Program-made: the position numbers and the translations under genes
The notes under the pieces: generated by a model
The model's input: the letters and a program-made list of their open reading frames with translations, nothing else
Told to the model about the DNA's origin: nothing
Database searches by the model: none
Part shown: piece by piece, positions 12,849 through 24,872 of the stretch
Layout: each line of letters begins with the position of its first letter
Position numbering within the stretch: position 1 is the first letter of the stretch
Source: Boesenbergia rotunda
Taxonomy: Eukaryota > Streptophyta > Magnoliopsida > Zingiberales > Zingiberaceae
Direction: 5' to 3'
NCBI GenBank assembly: GCA_024364735.1
Contig: JAGFNQ010007707.1
Coordinates: forward strand, 25,702 to 89,701
Length of the DNA stretch: 64,000 bases

Positions 12849-13019
12849 TCCCCCCTCGGGTTAATAACGCCGCTCGGATTCCTAAGGCACAAACATCACA
12901 AGAACGAGTAAAGAAAAAGTTGGCATTTTATTATCAGAAGCTATGACAAAATAGAGGCCCAGTCCCTCTCTAGCACAAGATGATAAAGAGAGCATGTCTC
13001 AGTAATAACTGCTCCTAGT

Positions 13020-14354
13020 TCATGGAGCTTGGCTGGTCTTCCTCGGGAACTGACCCTGGAGCAAAGAGTCGATGTAGCCTTGAAGGCGTCGTATGCGATG
13101 CTGAACGACCTTTAGTACAGATGCTTGAACCTTGTATCTCTGCCTAAGCTTGTCGAGCTCCGCAGCACAGGCTGCCCGCTCCTCCTCCTTGGCCTTCAGG
13201 TCGGCCCGTAGGGTGGAGACGAGGTGGTGTGCCTCAAAAAGCTGCGCCTTGAGCGTAGCCCACTCCCCAGAAATCCAAACTGACTGCGCCGCCTGTCGAA
13301 AATGGAAGGCGAGAGGCAGAATCAAAGAAAAGGGAAACAAAAGTAATGTCAAGGCTTCTTGGGAAGGCTTATGCGCTCTCGCCCGAGCAGGGTTTCCAGG
13401 CTCTCGGCTGGACGGGGCTTCAGACTTCCTGTCCAAACCGCTCCTCGAACTCGAGTCACTCGCTAGCGCCTCATGGGTGGCGGCATGTGGAGAGACTGGC
13501 TCAGGAGAGCCAGCGGCAGCATCCTCACCAACGGAGGCCCATAGTTTGGAAAAGGGCAAGGAGCATGCAAGCAATAAGCTTCCCCGGACTGACATTGGCT
13601 GAGATAGGAGGCATCAGATAGTAGCCCCCCCCAGCAATAGTCGAGCCAGTATTGCCAGCCGGTCGGCGTACATAACCACTCTGAGTCGAATGGCGAGGGA
13701 CAGTATGGACACCTCCCTTCGGATTCCCCGCCGGCACGAACGTCCAAACCTTCCTCAACGAGGTTGAAGAAGAGGAAGCTCCGGGAGTTGTAGCGCTTGG
13801 GGAGACTGCCCTTGTCGCAGGGGGCAGACATTAACTCCCTTAGCAGAAGAGAATGCTCAAGAGGAGCTTCCCGACTGAGGAGGGGCAAGCTCACGAGTCG
13901 GTGGAGAGAGGGATACCTCGGGAGTAGGCGAAGGAGGAGTGTGCCCCAGAAGGGAGGTCACACGGGAAGACGGTGGCGTTGCGGCAATAGCTTCTGCAGA
14001 AGCCGGCGCCCGGGCTCGCTTCGTTCGGCGGGGAGGAGCGGGAGTGCTATGTGGAGATGAGAAGATAACCGAACGAAGCGCATGACGATGTGACTCTAAT
14101 GGTAAGTCACTCATATCAGAGACTCCCATACGGGAGGCAGGGCATTTCCTCATTGGTTCCTTCCCCTTACGCGAAGTACCTTCGCGGGGGGAAGCGGTGG
14201 TTTTGAATATCCTTGTCGGGAGGGGTGAATCAGGAGGGAGTATCATCTCGACAAACTCCCGGTCAACATCCTTCGAGGAAGAGGAGTACATATCATCCGA
14301 GAGAGCGTAGAACCCTCTCAAAGAAAAAGCTTCTTCAGAAGAGTCGGTGGACAT
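13020..14354 (-). CDS. Second gene of the Transposase_28-like unit (hypothetical, Ser-rich N-terminus, coiled-coil C-terminus)
   Basis: The likely start is the ATG at 14354 (MSTDSSEEAFSLRGF), about 70-80 bp downstream of a minus-strand TATA element at 14425-14436. The N-terminal part (to about 13857) is rich in Ser, Pro and Arg and has basic clusters. A separate open segment at about 13310-13020 encodes an amphipathic heptad pattern (ALKAQLFEAHHLVSTLRADL, then EERAACAAELDKLRQRY) predicted to form a coiled coil. It ends at the stop by 13020. The parts are in different frames, so one or more introns are likely between 13857 and 13310; I could not fix the splice sites. The function is unknown. 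The coiled coil echoes the downstream part of the neighbouring gene. Confidence 0.5.
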
Positions 14355-14424
14355 ACTGGCAGATCGACAAGGATTTCGGTTTTCACTGGTGTTTGGGTTG
14401 AAGGCGACACTGGTAGGCGCCACC

Positions 14425-14436
14425 TATATATAGGAG
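14425..14436 (-). promoter_or_regulatory. TATA box of the second gene
   Basis: The self-complementary cctatatatagg lies about 70 bp upstream of the ATG at 14354 on the minus strand, a normal plant spacing. It suggests that the two genes of this unit are transcribed separately. Confidence 0.55.
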
Positions 14437-14694
14437 AAGGCAAGTCATCTCGGCCGTTCGTAGAAGGCCTCGGTAAATCGCAAGATCAAACGATCGGTCA
14501 CACTGTGGGAAAACGTCGAGAAGCATTAAAGCAGATATAAATGCGCATGGGTGGCTCGTCGCCCGAAGTACCTACGACCGATGATGGATGTTTCACTGCC
14601 CGATGCGTCATTTCGCCGTTGATATGTTCAATCGCTCGTTAAGGCGGTTGTCAGAAATGGAGATACGAATCACCCCGATGGGACAGGCGTGGGA

Positions 14695-14935
14695 AAATAA
14701 ATGGGCCAGCTCCCGCAAATCCCTTGGTTCAGGCCCCGGGAAGCTGCGTGGCGTCCCACGCCCCTCAGGTCCCGACTCAACCAGGTGGCTAAACCCTCAC
14801 AAACGGGCTAGCGCCCATAAATCCCTTGATTAGGCCCCGATTGGCCGTGCGGTGACCCACGCTCCCCGGGCTCTAACCTGATCAGGAGGCCAAATCCCAG
14901 CGAGCGGGTCAGCCTCCGCCAGTCCTTTAGATCTG
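14695..14935. repeat. Degenerate tandem repeat, period about 102 bp, 2.3 copies
   Basis: Two diverged copies carry the same order of words: gggc(c/t)agc.cc, aaatcccttg.tt(a/c)aggcccc, cc(c)acgc and aggtggctaaa/aggaggccaaa. A partial third copy begins near 14903. It lies between the two genes of the unit. Confidence 0.65.
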
Positions 14936-16558
14936 CGGTTACATGATAAGGGGAGATCCTGAGCCTAGTGCTCCGATTAGCGACCATTTGGAATGTCAAT
15001 ACTCGACAATAAAAGCAAACCTAAGAAGCCCGAGCGGAAAGGGAAATGTTCTAATTGACAAAGTAAAGATGTTACCTAGCTAGGGACTAATCAGCCTTAC
15101 CAGGGCGCAAAGAAGAAAGGCAAAAATATAGGAGGTCTGGCCCTCACTTGAATGGTTCATCGGTCACGCTCGGCAAGTCCTCACACATGTCCTCAAGCCG
15201 TACCGCTGTGGGAGGCAGATCAGGGAGCAGATACCCGCCAAGCCTGAGTCGACGGACGATGTTGATTCCCTGCGGTATCATTACATCTATGAACCGTCCG
15301 GCGATTTCAGTCATATGAGCTGGGGCATTGATGCACTCAAGCCTATACTTCTCCAGCCGGGAGTCTTCGGTTTCCTTGTAGGAGCGGAGCTCCGCAAGCT
15401 CCGATCTCGCCGCCTCCCACTCGGAGTGTTCAGCTTCCCTATGGGAACGTAGTTTCGCCAGCTCCGATCTAGCTGCCTCCCACTCGGACTTCTCCCTCCG
15501 TAGTTGCTCAAGCTCCTCCGCTCGACCTTGTATCAATCGGTCCTTGGAAGAGAGTTCTGCGGACAGCTCAGTTATTCTTTGTGACTGGGCCAGAACCTCA
15601 ACGTCTCGGGTCTCCAGCTGAGCCCGAAAGGAGTCAACGGTGGTAGACGCCTTCTGTAGATCAGACTTCGCTTGGTCCGAGTCGGCTTGGGCCTTGGCCT
15701 GAAGAACTCGCGCCTTCCGCTCGGCGTGCTTTAGGGTGGAAAGTCGAATGTTTGTCTGGGACGTGGCCTGCTGTGCTGTTTCGAGTTGGCCGCGTGCCGC
15801 TTCCAGCTGCTCCTCAAAGCGGGCCAGTTGATCCTGCAGAACCCGAACCTCAGCTCGTAGGTGGTTTAGCGTAGGCTCGTCGGCAACTAGTTGAGAGTGT
15901 GCCAGTTGGGGTTGCAGGCGCTGCACCTCCCTCTCGGCTTTAGCCTGAGCCGAGCTCTGGGCTAGAAAAGACCTAGAGACTCCGTGGCAGTCTCCTATGA
16001 ACTACAGAAGGAATACTGGTCTTAGGGAGCAAAAACAAAGTGTTCGGTAGAAGATACAGTTCGTCTGTGCATACCTGAGTAGCCCTAAGAAAAAAGGCAT
16101 CGGCCCTGTTGCGGGAGTCCCGGTAGTTAGACTCCTCGAACCCCTGTACATAACGGTCGGCTACCGACCCGTATAGGCGCAGATCTTGACGTCGGTCGGG
16201 TAGCTCACCAGGGGGCGTCCTCAAGTGGCGGTTGGCTCGAGAAGGCACCAAAAGGTGCATCACTGAGTCCTCAGAGGGGTCCTCGGCAGAGGGAGTTCCC
16301 GATCCATCGGGCAGGGGCGTGTCGGAAGCAGCAGAAGAAGCGGAAGGATCGGCAGTCGAAGTGATAGAAAGATCAGCCGCAGAAACAGGAAGTGGGTCAG
16401 GAGCACAAGTGGTAGATGGCAGGCCGACCGGGAAGGTGTCAACGAGTGTGACGGCGGGAGGATTGACAGCCGGAGCCACGAAGGGTACGATGGCCAGAGA
16501 GGTGGAAGGAGCTTCTGAGTCAGGAGCTACTCTTTTATTCTTCTTCTCCAGGCGTTTG

Positions 16559-18948
16559 TGTAACGCCCCAAAATTTCCATTTTTAGTTCTTAAAGTCCTT
16601 AGAATTATTTAAAAATGGTTTAGAAATATTCTAGACATTTTTAGGAATTTTTAGAATATTTTTATGGAATTTTCCGAGTCCGTTTGGTATTTTAAAAAAA
16701 GAAAGGGAGAAAAAAAGGGAAAACCCACTTAAGGGCAGCAGGGGGGTTCGAAGCCGCGACCTGCACGAAATCAGACAAGCGCGCGACCAGCCAGGCTAGG
16801 GTATTAAGCACAACAAATGATGGAGAGACTTATATTTAAGGTGTAGTTAAGTTAATCCGCCCCATAAGTATAAATAGGTAATTAAAGAGAGAAGTTTTAT
16901 TTTCTCTCCTCTCCAAACCCTCACGCCGACTCCTCCTCTTCTGGGCGAAACTACACCAAGCTCTAGGGGGCCGGTCAAGGCTCTTCTCCAAGAGATTTTC
17001 TAATATTCGGAATCCCCGCGACGAGAAGAACGCGTAGGCGCGAAGAATTCTCCGAGATCTCAAGTTTCTTCCGAGCTCTAGACGTTAATCTTAGTTGTAA
17101 GTCCAAGATATCAATGTAAGTACTGCTCACCTGCAGTAAGAGGCGGTTTTTCCGCGAGAATTTCCTTTAAAAGTTTTAAAAGAGATAGTTTCTTTAGTTT
17201 ATGATTTTTTGGCATGTGATATTAGTTCATTATATGTTTGTATAAGTTGATTAAGCACCCTATATGAGATTAGGGCTAATAAAAGTTATGAGAAAAGAAA
17301 AGAGAAGATAAAGATAAGAAAAGAAAAGGCCAAGGCCTTAAGAAATCTCCAAAAGTCAAGACTTAGGGATTTTAGCACGCAAGGTGCTCGAGAAAATGCC
17401 AAGGCATTTACAGATAAGAAAGAAAAGAAAGAAAAGCTATTTTATTTTTCTAAGGCCAGTACCCGGCGTCCAAGGGCGTCGTTAAAGAAATCCAGGTGTC
17501 CAATTCCAAGGTCTTGGCCCTGGTAGACCAAGGTCTGCTCTATTAGGATTGGTGGCTCGCTACCCCAACCTTTTAGGGAACGCGCATATGAGATGATACT
17601 TACGTCTTGAGTGGATCCAAGTGATTATTATTTTCAAGTATATGCTTTAGCAAACTTTTCTAAAGTTTAAGAAAGTTTTCAAAAGATAAAGAATAGCTAA
17701 AGTTTCAAGTTGAGCCAAGAAAAGTAAATTGAGATTTATTATTGCTTGAGTATGCATGTTTTGAGTTATACATGTTCTTAGTTTTCTTTCAAGCATATAA
17801 GTATCTCATATGATTTTCATATTGTTCAAGAAGCATGTTTGCACATTTCGAGATTTTGTGAGCTAGATAGTACTTACTAAGCTTTATGCTTATAGATGCA
17901 TTTCCTCTTACTTCAGATAAAGGTAAAGGCAAGCAATTCTGAAGGAAGGCGACGAGGCGGTGCTGAGTAAAGTGTGTGTGGTGGCTGATTTTGGAGAGAT
18001 CCTTGAGACGAGACAATTTAGTTACTTGAATTACAATGTTTTAGTTTATTCAATTCCAAGTTATTGCTTTATGGAGTTTAGCGAACGTTTAAGCTTTGGA
18101 TAGTTTTACATGCTCAATTTCTTAGAGTAAAGATTCCATGTCATTTCATTTAGCATACATATCCTTATGATTGCATTGGATGAGTAGAAGTGTGAGTAGT
18201 TTAGAATATTGATACTTTGTTGGAGTTATTGATGCATGTGCCAAGATAGTGCTAGTTTCCCTTTTGAATTAAGTTTTATTGCCCAATTATGCTTAGAAAA
18301 GTTGCTTTCTCATTTCATAATGCCTTAGTGATGTTTTAGAATTTTGTGTGATGAGTTTCAATGGTTAGAAGTTAAGTTTGGTACAATCTTTAGCCTAAAG
18401 TTTATATAGATTTTCATAACTTGCTAAATCCCGCAAAAGTCCTAATTTCAAGTTTATGGATTCGTTTTGATTGGCTAAGTTGTTTAGAAAACTAGTATGG
18501 AGCATAGAAATGGTGTCATGATTTTGTATGGCTCGAAAGTATAGGTTTGGTGGAGTTTTGAAACAAGGCCTCGAATCTGAAATTCAGATTTTCAGGCGTG
18601 CCAGTCGACTGGTTCAGAACCAGTCGACTGCCCTATCGAACAGTAGCTTCTGTTCGATGCATCAGTCGACTGCCAAGAGGCCAGTCGACTGGTGCCGCGC
18701 CCAGGAACTTTCTGTGGCCGATACCAATCGACTGGTCAGATAGCAGTCGACTGGTACCATTGCAGAAAAGCCCTATAGATGTAAAGAAGTATGCCATTGT
18801 ATCATGCATGACTATTAGAGTTAGTATATCATAGATAGATTTAAATTGAGAAGAAAAAAAAAGATTTCCGCATTCTTAGTCGTGCATTAGAGTCAAGAAG
18901 CAGAGAAAAGTAACGATCCGTCTAAGGCAGAGAAGGCGGGTCGCTACA
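16559..18948 (+). mobile_element. Solo LTR, 2.39 kb, TSD gtttg
   Basis: It starts TGTAACGCCCC and ends GTCGCTACA. Perfect 5-bp duplications gtttg flank it (16554-16558 and 18949-18953). No second LTR, primer site or coding domain is present. A TATA-like tataaata near 16868 followed by a CT-rich leader suggests transcription on +. It interrupts the Transposase_28-like gene. The start resembles LTRs of plant chromovirus (Tekay/Del) elements, but the family assignment is an inference. Confidence 0.85.
18601..18755. repeat. Cluster of six CAGTCGACTG-type palindromes inside the solo LTR
   Basis: The 10-bp palindrome cagtcgactg, or its one-base variant caatcgactg, occurs at about 18602, 18621, 18663, 18682, 18725 and 18744. 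Several copies extend to ccagtcgactgg. Between copies lie two more inverted repeats: ggttcagaacc (18611-18621) and atcgaacag...ctgttcgat (about 18636-18659). Confidence 0.85.
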
Positions 18949-20000
18949 GTTTGCTGGGGGAAGGATGGGGTAAGCCCCCTGTTGGGGAAGGTGCTCGACA
19001 GCGCTTGGATGAAGTGCGCGATCTGATGGTTATAGATGGAGCGGTCTTGGGGGCGATGGGAATTGATGCCGATCTGGTCGGAGTCGGGTTTGCCGAAGCA
19101 TTTTCTGCTAAAGCGCCTCCTCTAACAGCCAGCACTGAGGTGACCCGAGTCTGTAACTCAGCCTTATCCAGCCTGAAGCCTCCCTTCAGAGCCGTAGACA
19201 ACAGCAGGGAAACTGTGAAGAAGAGATAAGCTCGTGCGCGGCTAAAAGATATGCATGAAGGGTACCGGGAGACTTACCAACGGTAGATAAAGAAGGGGCA
19301 GGACTCGGGCTAAGACCAAAGGTGGAGAGAATCCCCTCCTTTAGCAGAAGTCCACCATGGAAGTGCCTGTCCTCTAGTTCAGTGGTGACGTTCAAGTAGG
19401 ATGCAGAAGTGCGATAGTGTCGGGGGAGAGCCTCGGAAACGGGAAGTCCCTCGACCCAGGTTGTGGGCCAGCCTGGGGCCTCGATGGGCCCAATGAAGAA
19501 GTAACGCTCTTTCCATCCCTTGTTCGAAGTAGGCAGGTTCAGGAGGAAGGAAGCTTTGGCTCGGGCTTGGAAGAAGAAGTCGCCTGCTTCCTGCTGTTTG
19601 GGATAGAAGAGATAATGAAAGTTCTCCGGCTCCAGGGGAATCCGGAGTAGTGAAAAAACGATAACCGAGCCACACATCAGACGTATGACGTTGGGGGCTA
19701 GCTAGGGTAATGGAATTTGGAAATAGTTGCAGACGGCGGAAAGGAAAGGATGGACGGGGAAACGGAGACCAGCTTGCAGATGGTCCCGGGACAAAGCAAT
19801 GTAGCCCAGGGGGCAGAATTCGGTCGGTCGTGCGATTCCGGCAGACGTAGTTGAAGGTCGGTAGGGATTAAGAAATCCGACTGTATTTGGTCCAGGTCGT
19901 GGGCAGAGAGGGTAGTTATCAGAGTGGAATACCAAGGCCGAGAAGGGGATGGAAGCGAGGAGGAAGAGGCCTTCGGATAAAAGGGAGATGGGAAACTAAC

Positions 20001-21504
20001 CGAGGAAAGGGGTCGCCGGAGGAAAGTTGAGGACGAACGACTGTCAAGGCCCTAGCGACACTCAAGGCGGCGGAGAACAAAGAGAAGTTGCGGACGCATG
20101 AAGAAGAACTAGTGGGCGAAGGGCTTACTTATGGGAATAGTCGAGGAGCGCCAATCGTTCGATGAGAAACCGTGGAGGATGTGTGACCTAGCTAGAGCCA
20201 TTGGATCAGGCTCGGGTAATGTTCGAGATGGCAAAGCGCAAGTAAGGTAGAACACCCGCGAAAGATGATGGTGCATCCTTCACGGAGCGCACGCAAGTGG
20301 CTTAAGGACGCGAGTCTTCGACCGTTTCGGTGGCAGTTAATGAGAAAATACGCCTGGGTTCCAAGGGGCGCGCCAGGCCCGGTCCAGGTCCGGTGTCTAG
20401 TCAGTCGGACTGTGTGCCTCCTTCGACTAGACTTGAGGTGGATGCTTATGATCCCGAGCCAACTTGCGCATAGCCTGACCCGACAACCTGGCGCCCAATC
20501 AGAGGGAAGATGGGCAGCGGGCTGTAGGGGCCCGCCGGATAGGTGTCAAGTGGGCTCGGGTTTCTGAGCTTAAGTGTTGTGGCCCACACGCTTTAGAATC
20601 AGTCGGATCCCGGGTCAGATGTCCATGCTCTAAGATTCATCCATGCTTGGCGCTTCGCAGACGCGTGACGGTCCACGCTCCGGGGGTAAGCCCAAGCTGG
20701 AGGAGGCGTTACTCAGTGCCCCCAGTCGGCACCCTCATAGGCCCTCAACCGGCCTCGTTACTCAGTGCCCCCAGTCGGCACAACCACTCCTTGACACTAG
20801 GCTACCAGAAGCTATACGGGGTCGGCGCAGGACTGGAACCATCCTGGTCCAAAGTGGCGGATAACTCGCCGAGGTATTAATTTCCCTGCCATATCCTGTC
20901 TCCCCGTACCAAGCCCACGCACCCTGATGTCAGGTCGAGCGGCATCCAACGGCGCCAGCCCTTAAGTTGACAGCGCCCCTTTCCTTAATACAACATGCAC
21001 TACTTTATCCTGCCACCTCTGGTCATGTCCTACCTTGTCCTTGCTACATGACAACAGGTGACAAGCGGGGCAGAAGCTGTCAGCTTCCCCGGCTATATAA
21101 GCCTCCTCACTCCGTATTTTCCAGGTACGCGCGCAATAGTGCAATTCTTACTGTTCTATTGCTTTCCATCGCCACCACCGAGTACTGGCTTGACCGTCGA
21201 AGTTCCTGGCCGGGGACTTTTTCCAGCGGGTTCTAGCGGTCTCTGTCTTGCAGGTTAGAGGCGATCCCGCTCGTTAAGCCACCTCAGCGACCTTGCTCTC
21301 TCCGGAGGCTCACTCAACTGTAAGGGCGTCCAGCTCACTTCACGACTCTATTTACATAAGTTTTTCTTTGATTTGCTATTTTTTATCTTATTGTACAAAA
21401 AATTATAATAGGTTTTTTTAGCCTCTGAGAAGAAGAAAGTATACTAATTCACCTTACAAATCTCTAAGCCATGGAGTATAGGAATAGGTTTAGATTTAGT
21501 TGCT
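20001..21504. other. GC-rich region upstream of the Transposase_28-like unit; no gene
   Basis: No supported ORF. A 25-mer-like word (gttactcagtgcccccagtc followed by ggcac) occurs twice, 51 bp apart, near 20706 and 20757. On + there is a TATA element, ctatataagcc, at about 21091 followed by a leader-like stretch. This looks like an LTR or promoter, although the gene to the left runs on the other strand. From about 21350 the base composition drops to that of host intergenic DNA. Confidence 0.5.
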
Positions 21505-22660
21505 CAACTAAAGATTTAGTATTCACCCCTCTAGCCGAGACACAATCCTATAATTTTCACTACATACTAATTTAACACGATAAAGTGATCACGAAAACAT
21601 TCATATTCTACTAACAATTGTCTTGTCTTTCTGATTGTGAGAGGATTTAGGTGTGCCATTTATTCACCCCCTATAGTCGGATGATCGACTCTATTAGCAA
21701 TGTCTCTTACATGATGCTAAGTAAAGAGATTAATGGATGAATTAGAAGTATCACCAAAGCTAGTCATGCTTATGATCGAGCTAGAGGATGATGCCTGAGA
21801 TAAACCTATAGAGCTAGCTAGGATTACGATGCCTGACAAAACAAACGCAAAGGAAAGTTCTCTCCATAACTGCAACACTTCATAGTCGCAGTCCCTCTCA
21901 TGAAAATTATATCACTGTGAATCAACAGAGCCGCTGCCAGAGCGAATCTAGTCGAAATTCCACTAACTCACGCCATTGCTTAAATTTTGGTACGTGGATG
22001 CCTTAGAGGAATCAAATGGAAGGACGACTAGAGTGGTGTATGGTTTGTCAAATGCTTTCTTTTTGTCAGTGCAGTTTGTGGTGGAGCCATCCATAAATGT
22101 GTTGGAGATTCTCCTAATGGCGTGGGGAATCCAAGGGAGGAAATGAGGAGCCAAGTGTATTATTGTGCTTGATCAGGACCAAGAGAATCCGACCAAACTA
22201 TCAGCGGGAAGAAGACAAGGAAATGGATGATCATTGAGCTGGACTGGTTTCTTTAGCATGACTACTGTGGTAGTAATACAATACTTTTGAGGGATGACAA
22301 ACAAGCTGCCCATGGTTTAGGCAAAATGGTTTAGGGATCAAAACAGTATAGACAATTGGGATTAGCAGAGCATAAGAGAGAGAGAGAGAGAGAGAGAGAG
22401 GATGAAGGTACAATAAAGTTATGATATGATAGAAGGTTTAACTGTATCAAGAAAGAGATGCCTTGCTCCATGATCATGAAAAGTTTAAAGCTGAAGATGT
22501 TTGTTTCTTCAGAAAGAAAGTAGGGTAAAGAAAAAAGTTGAGACAGAAAAAATTTGTTGGAGTCGAATTGATAGTCAAAGCCTTTGTTTTCTCCAGGGCA
22601 TGCCTTGTCTATTTATTATTAATGAATAAACTAAATTTTCTAAACAAAATACACTACAGT
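21505..22660. repeat. Copy 1 of a duplicated host intergenic segment
   Basis: Colinear with 25469-25528 joined to 49882-50718 and 51193-51600. Shared words include agctagaggatgatgcctgag, tgtgttggagattctcc and gtgggg-aatccaaggg. The tRNA-Val gene and the dioxygenase gene follow this copy directly. No ORF is supported within it. Confidence 0.85.
22375..22401. repeat. (AG)n microsatellite
   Basis: Thirteen uninterrupted AG units. The corresponding spot in copy 2 is where the SINE pair inserted (50719-51192). Confidence 0.95.
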
Positions 22661-22697
22661 TTGCAGATATTATTTTTATTATAAATTAAATAAAAAA

Positions 22698-22770
22698 TGT
22701 TGCTGCCCAGGATCGAACTGGGGACCTTTACTGTGTAAGAGTAACGTGATAACCACTACACCACAGCAAC
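22698..22770 (-). tRNA. tRNA-Val (anticodon UAC)
   Basis: The minus strand folds as a 73-nt tRNA. The acceptor stem GTTGCTG pairs with CAGCAAC plus discriminator A. The D arm carries box A, TGTAGTGGTTATCACG. The anticodon stem TTACT/AGTAA encloses the loop CTTACAC with anticodon TAC, and the T arm has box B, AGTTCGATCCT. All stems pair well and there is no intron, so it looks functional. RNA polymerase III would transcribe it from the internal boxes. It lies about 250 bp from the 3' end of the dioxygenase gene on the same strand. A decayed relative is at 53441-54044. Confidence 0.95.
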
Positions 22771-23018
22771 CACGTTGAAAGATGAAAGGAAGAAAATATT
22801 TACATTTTTTATAAATAAAGGACAATTCAGATAAAAAGGATTATCAAAATATAAACGTCTAACACTAGGAGAAGTTTTGAGTTAGAATAATTTTTTCTAA
22901 CAATAGTTGATTTGATAGAACATCATATTCTTTCAACAGCATCAAACACCATTTTATTTCATCTTACAAGATCTCATCAACACCCACCACCATTTTATTT
23001 CATCCTTCATCTTACAGA

Positions 23019-24722
23019 TCACTTGCTCCTCTTGAAATGATATATCTGGATGTTTTCCACATCCAACTTCTTGTAGTTACTGTTACTCCTTGCCATTAAG
23101 AACTCCCCCCAGTTGAATTCCTCATACTTGACAACGTTATTCTCATCCAACAGCTCCTCCAATGGCTTCACCATCACATAGTGCGCAGGGTTGAAAAAGA
23201 ATGGTATCGAGAATCTCTCTTTAGTCGTGTTCACCGAAACCCTGTGCTCTGCGCTCTCATACTTGTCATTGCTCCATACCTGAACAATGTCGCCGACATT
23301 GATGGTGAAGGAATTGGGGATAGGCTTAACGCGAACCCACTCGCCGTCTGATTGGCTTTTGACGTCAAGCCCACCTACATCGTCTTGGGCGAGGATGGTG
23401 AGGGCGTCGGCGTCCTTGTGCCGGCCGACGCCAAGGGCAAGGTCGGGGGAGGGGCAGGGTGGATAGTGGTTGAGCCTGATGAAGGATGTCTGATCCTTGA
23501 AGAAGCCATTCAACCTCTTGGCCGGCAGGTTCAAGGTAAGCGAAATCAGCTCCAACAACTTGAAAGCTAACACCTCTGCGGCCTTGGCATACTCTTCCAA
23601 CGCTGCCCTGGAAACCCAAGTACACAGGAAAAGAATGATGCATGTTGTTTTACTATCAGCTGAGTTGCAAACGTATGTCAGCTTGTTTCCATCGACTAAA
23701 CATTCGAGACTAATGATAATCCAACTCAATTAATTCATGTATGTTTGCCTCTTTCTATCGGCTAAACATTTGAGACTAATGATAGTCCATCATGAATAAA
23801 TTCTTCAAACATAATTAAGTTTTGAGAGGTTGTCCCTGTTTCAGTAATGCTCAGAAAAAACACAACTATATTGTGGAAATTCATAAACATTTGCTTGAAA
23901 TTGATTTTAGTTCTATGTGATTTAAAGAGCTAGCATGCATTACACAAAGCATCACAGGAAGACAAAAATAAAAAAGATAGATTACTGCAAATTGTTTGAG
24001 CTTATGAACTTAAATTTTGCTTAAGATTTGCCCAAGTGTAGAAGTTGATAACTGTACAATGTTTCAGGATATCAAGCATCAAACATAAAGGATGAAAGTA
24101 TAGATAAATACTGGAAAATAAGCAATAATCCAAAGAATCTTTCCGTTTAGTTTGGCTAGGGATGAGGAACCCTAATAGTTTTTTTTCCCCTCCCAAATTT
24201 GTTGAATATAAAAGTGAAATTTTACCTAAATCCAGGTAACGATTGGGGCCACTGGTTTCGCTTTCGCAGCTGGATCGGCTCATGGGCATCTTCGCTTTCC
24301 GCCGCCACAGAGGGGTTAATGGCCGGCTCGCTGACGACCATGTCAAAGACCTCCTTCCAGTCCCGCACATTCTTGGTGTTCTCCGCCTCGTAGTACCCGA
24401 CCGGGTTCGCCTCGTCGCGCCGCACCCGGCTCCGCTCCTCCGGCGGCAGGGCGAAGAAGCTCCTCGCCGCCTCCCACGCCCTCTCCACCACTTCTGGCTG
24501 GACCCCGTGGTTGATCACCTGGAAGAACCCCCACTCGCGGCACGCCGCCTCCACCTGCGCCACCAGATCCTCCAACTCGGGCGGCAGGGGCGACTCGAGG
24601 CTGCCGTCGAGGTGGTGGATCGGGGCGAGATCGATGACGGGGATCCCGCCTGCTTCGGACACGACCGGCTTCGGCCGGTGCTCGGGAGCTTGGACGAAGG
24701 CGGGCTCGAAAACCAGCACCAT
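23019..24722 (-). CDS. 2-oxoglutarate/Fe(II)-dependent dioxygenase, plant DOXC class, two exons
   Basis: Exon 1 is 24722-24226 and exon 2 is 23607-23019, with a phase-2 GT-AG intron of 618 bp; together they encode 361 residues, a usual length. The start MVLVFEPAFVQAPEHRP is preferred over an upstream ATG at 24812, which would add an Arg run from a (GAA)n 5' leader. The N-terminal DIOX_N domain starts at IPVIDL. The catalytic domain has NHYPPCP (212-218), the iron ligands H229, D231 and H287, and the 2-oxoglutarate motif R297-F-S299. All key residues are present, so the enzyme is probably active and cytosolic. Enzymes of this class oxidise hormones or specialised metabolites; the substrate cannot be told from sequence. 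The wording YESAEHRVSVN and YHFK near the end resembles the Arabidopsis At3g19000-type group. The gene lies in a duplicated segment whose second copy has lost it. Confidence 0.92.
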
Positions 24723-24755
24723 TCTTCTTCTTCTTCTTCTTCTTCTCCTCCTCTT
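24723..24755 (-). repeat. (GAA)n tract in the dioxygenase 5' leader
   Basis: On the gene strand a GAA/GAG-rich tract immediately precedes the start ATG. It would read as poly-Arg if the upstream ATG at 24812 were used. Confidence 0.85.
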
Positions 24756-24865
24756 CCTGAAGTTTTGCGGCTGCTGGCGTCCTCGTCGCTTTCTTATCAG
24801 TTGGCTCGACAAATGGATGTGGACGATTTTAGATCCCAGTTCAACATTTAATTTACAGTCGATGG

Positions 24866-24872
24866 TATATAT
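24866..24872 (-). promoter_or_regulatory. Candidate TATA box of the dioxygenase gene
   Basis: The sequence atatata on the minus strand lies about 145 bp upstream of the ATG, implying a 5' leader of about 110-120 nt. Position and composition support it; nothing else does. Confidence 0.45.

Larger units (their letters stand above)
15144..20000 (-). pseudogene. Transposase_28-like gag-type gene, multi-exon, split by a solo LTR
   Basis: Reading leftwards, the N-terminal part (about 19960-19275) contains VFHSDNYPLCPRP, then SNKGWKERYFFIGP and a Trp/Pro-rich segment, as in 'putative gypsy type transposon' proteins. A TAG at about 19705 breaks it in frame. A 60-bp intron with gtaagt follows (about 19275-19214). 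The next exon is cut at 18953/16558 by the solo LTR and resumes with a Pro/Ala/Ser-rich segment. After another intron (about 16073-15961) comes a coiled-coil domain of about 260 residues (15960-15144) with a repeated SEWEAARSELAxLRS block. The protein ends VTDEPFK. The family is gag-like with no known enzymatic domain. The start codon is not certain. Confidence 0.65.
12849..21350 (-). mobile_element. Transposase_28-like ('putative gypsy type transposon') unit; right end uncertain
   Basis: A GC-richer block on the minus strand with at least two intron-containing genes (15144-about 20000 and 13020-14354), tandem repeats between them, and no RT, protease or integrase. The protein wording (SNKGWKERYFFI, followed by long coiled coils) resembles the plant gag-like family called Transposase_28. 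It is probably a non-autonomous LTR element or its remnant. The left side is cut by the Athila insertion and the right edge is not defined by visible LTR pairs, so the extent is approximate. Confidence 0.6.

Noticed and set aside
13132..13602. Plus-strand ORF opposite the coiled-coil segment
   Set aside because: Shadow of the minus-strand coding region, with no recognisable domain and low-complexity residues.
20470..20500. Possible primer binding site (cctggcgcccaatc) upstream of the Transposase_28-like unit
   Set aside because: It is on the opposite strand to the genes, has no adjacent LTR end, and matches a tRNA 3' end only over a short core.
21091..21350. A plus-strand gene behind the TATA box at about 21091
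   Set aside because: No ORF or splice pattern follows; more likely part of an LTR or an old element end.
24243..24851. 202-codon plus-strand ORF over dioxygenase exon 1
   Set aside because: Antisense to a clear GC-rich exon; its length follows from the codon usage of the real gene.
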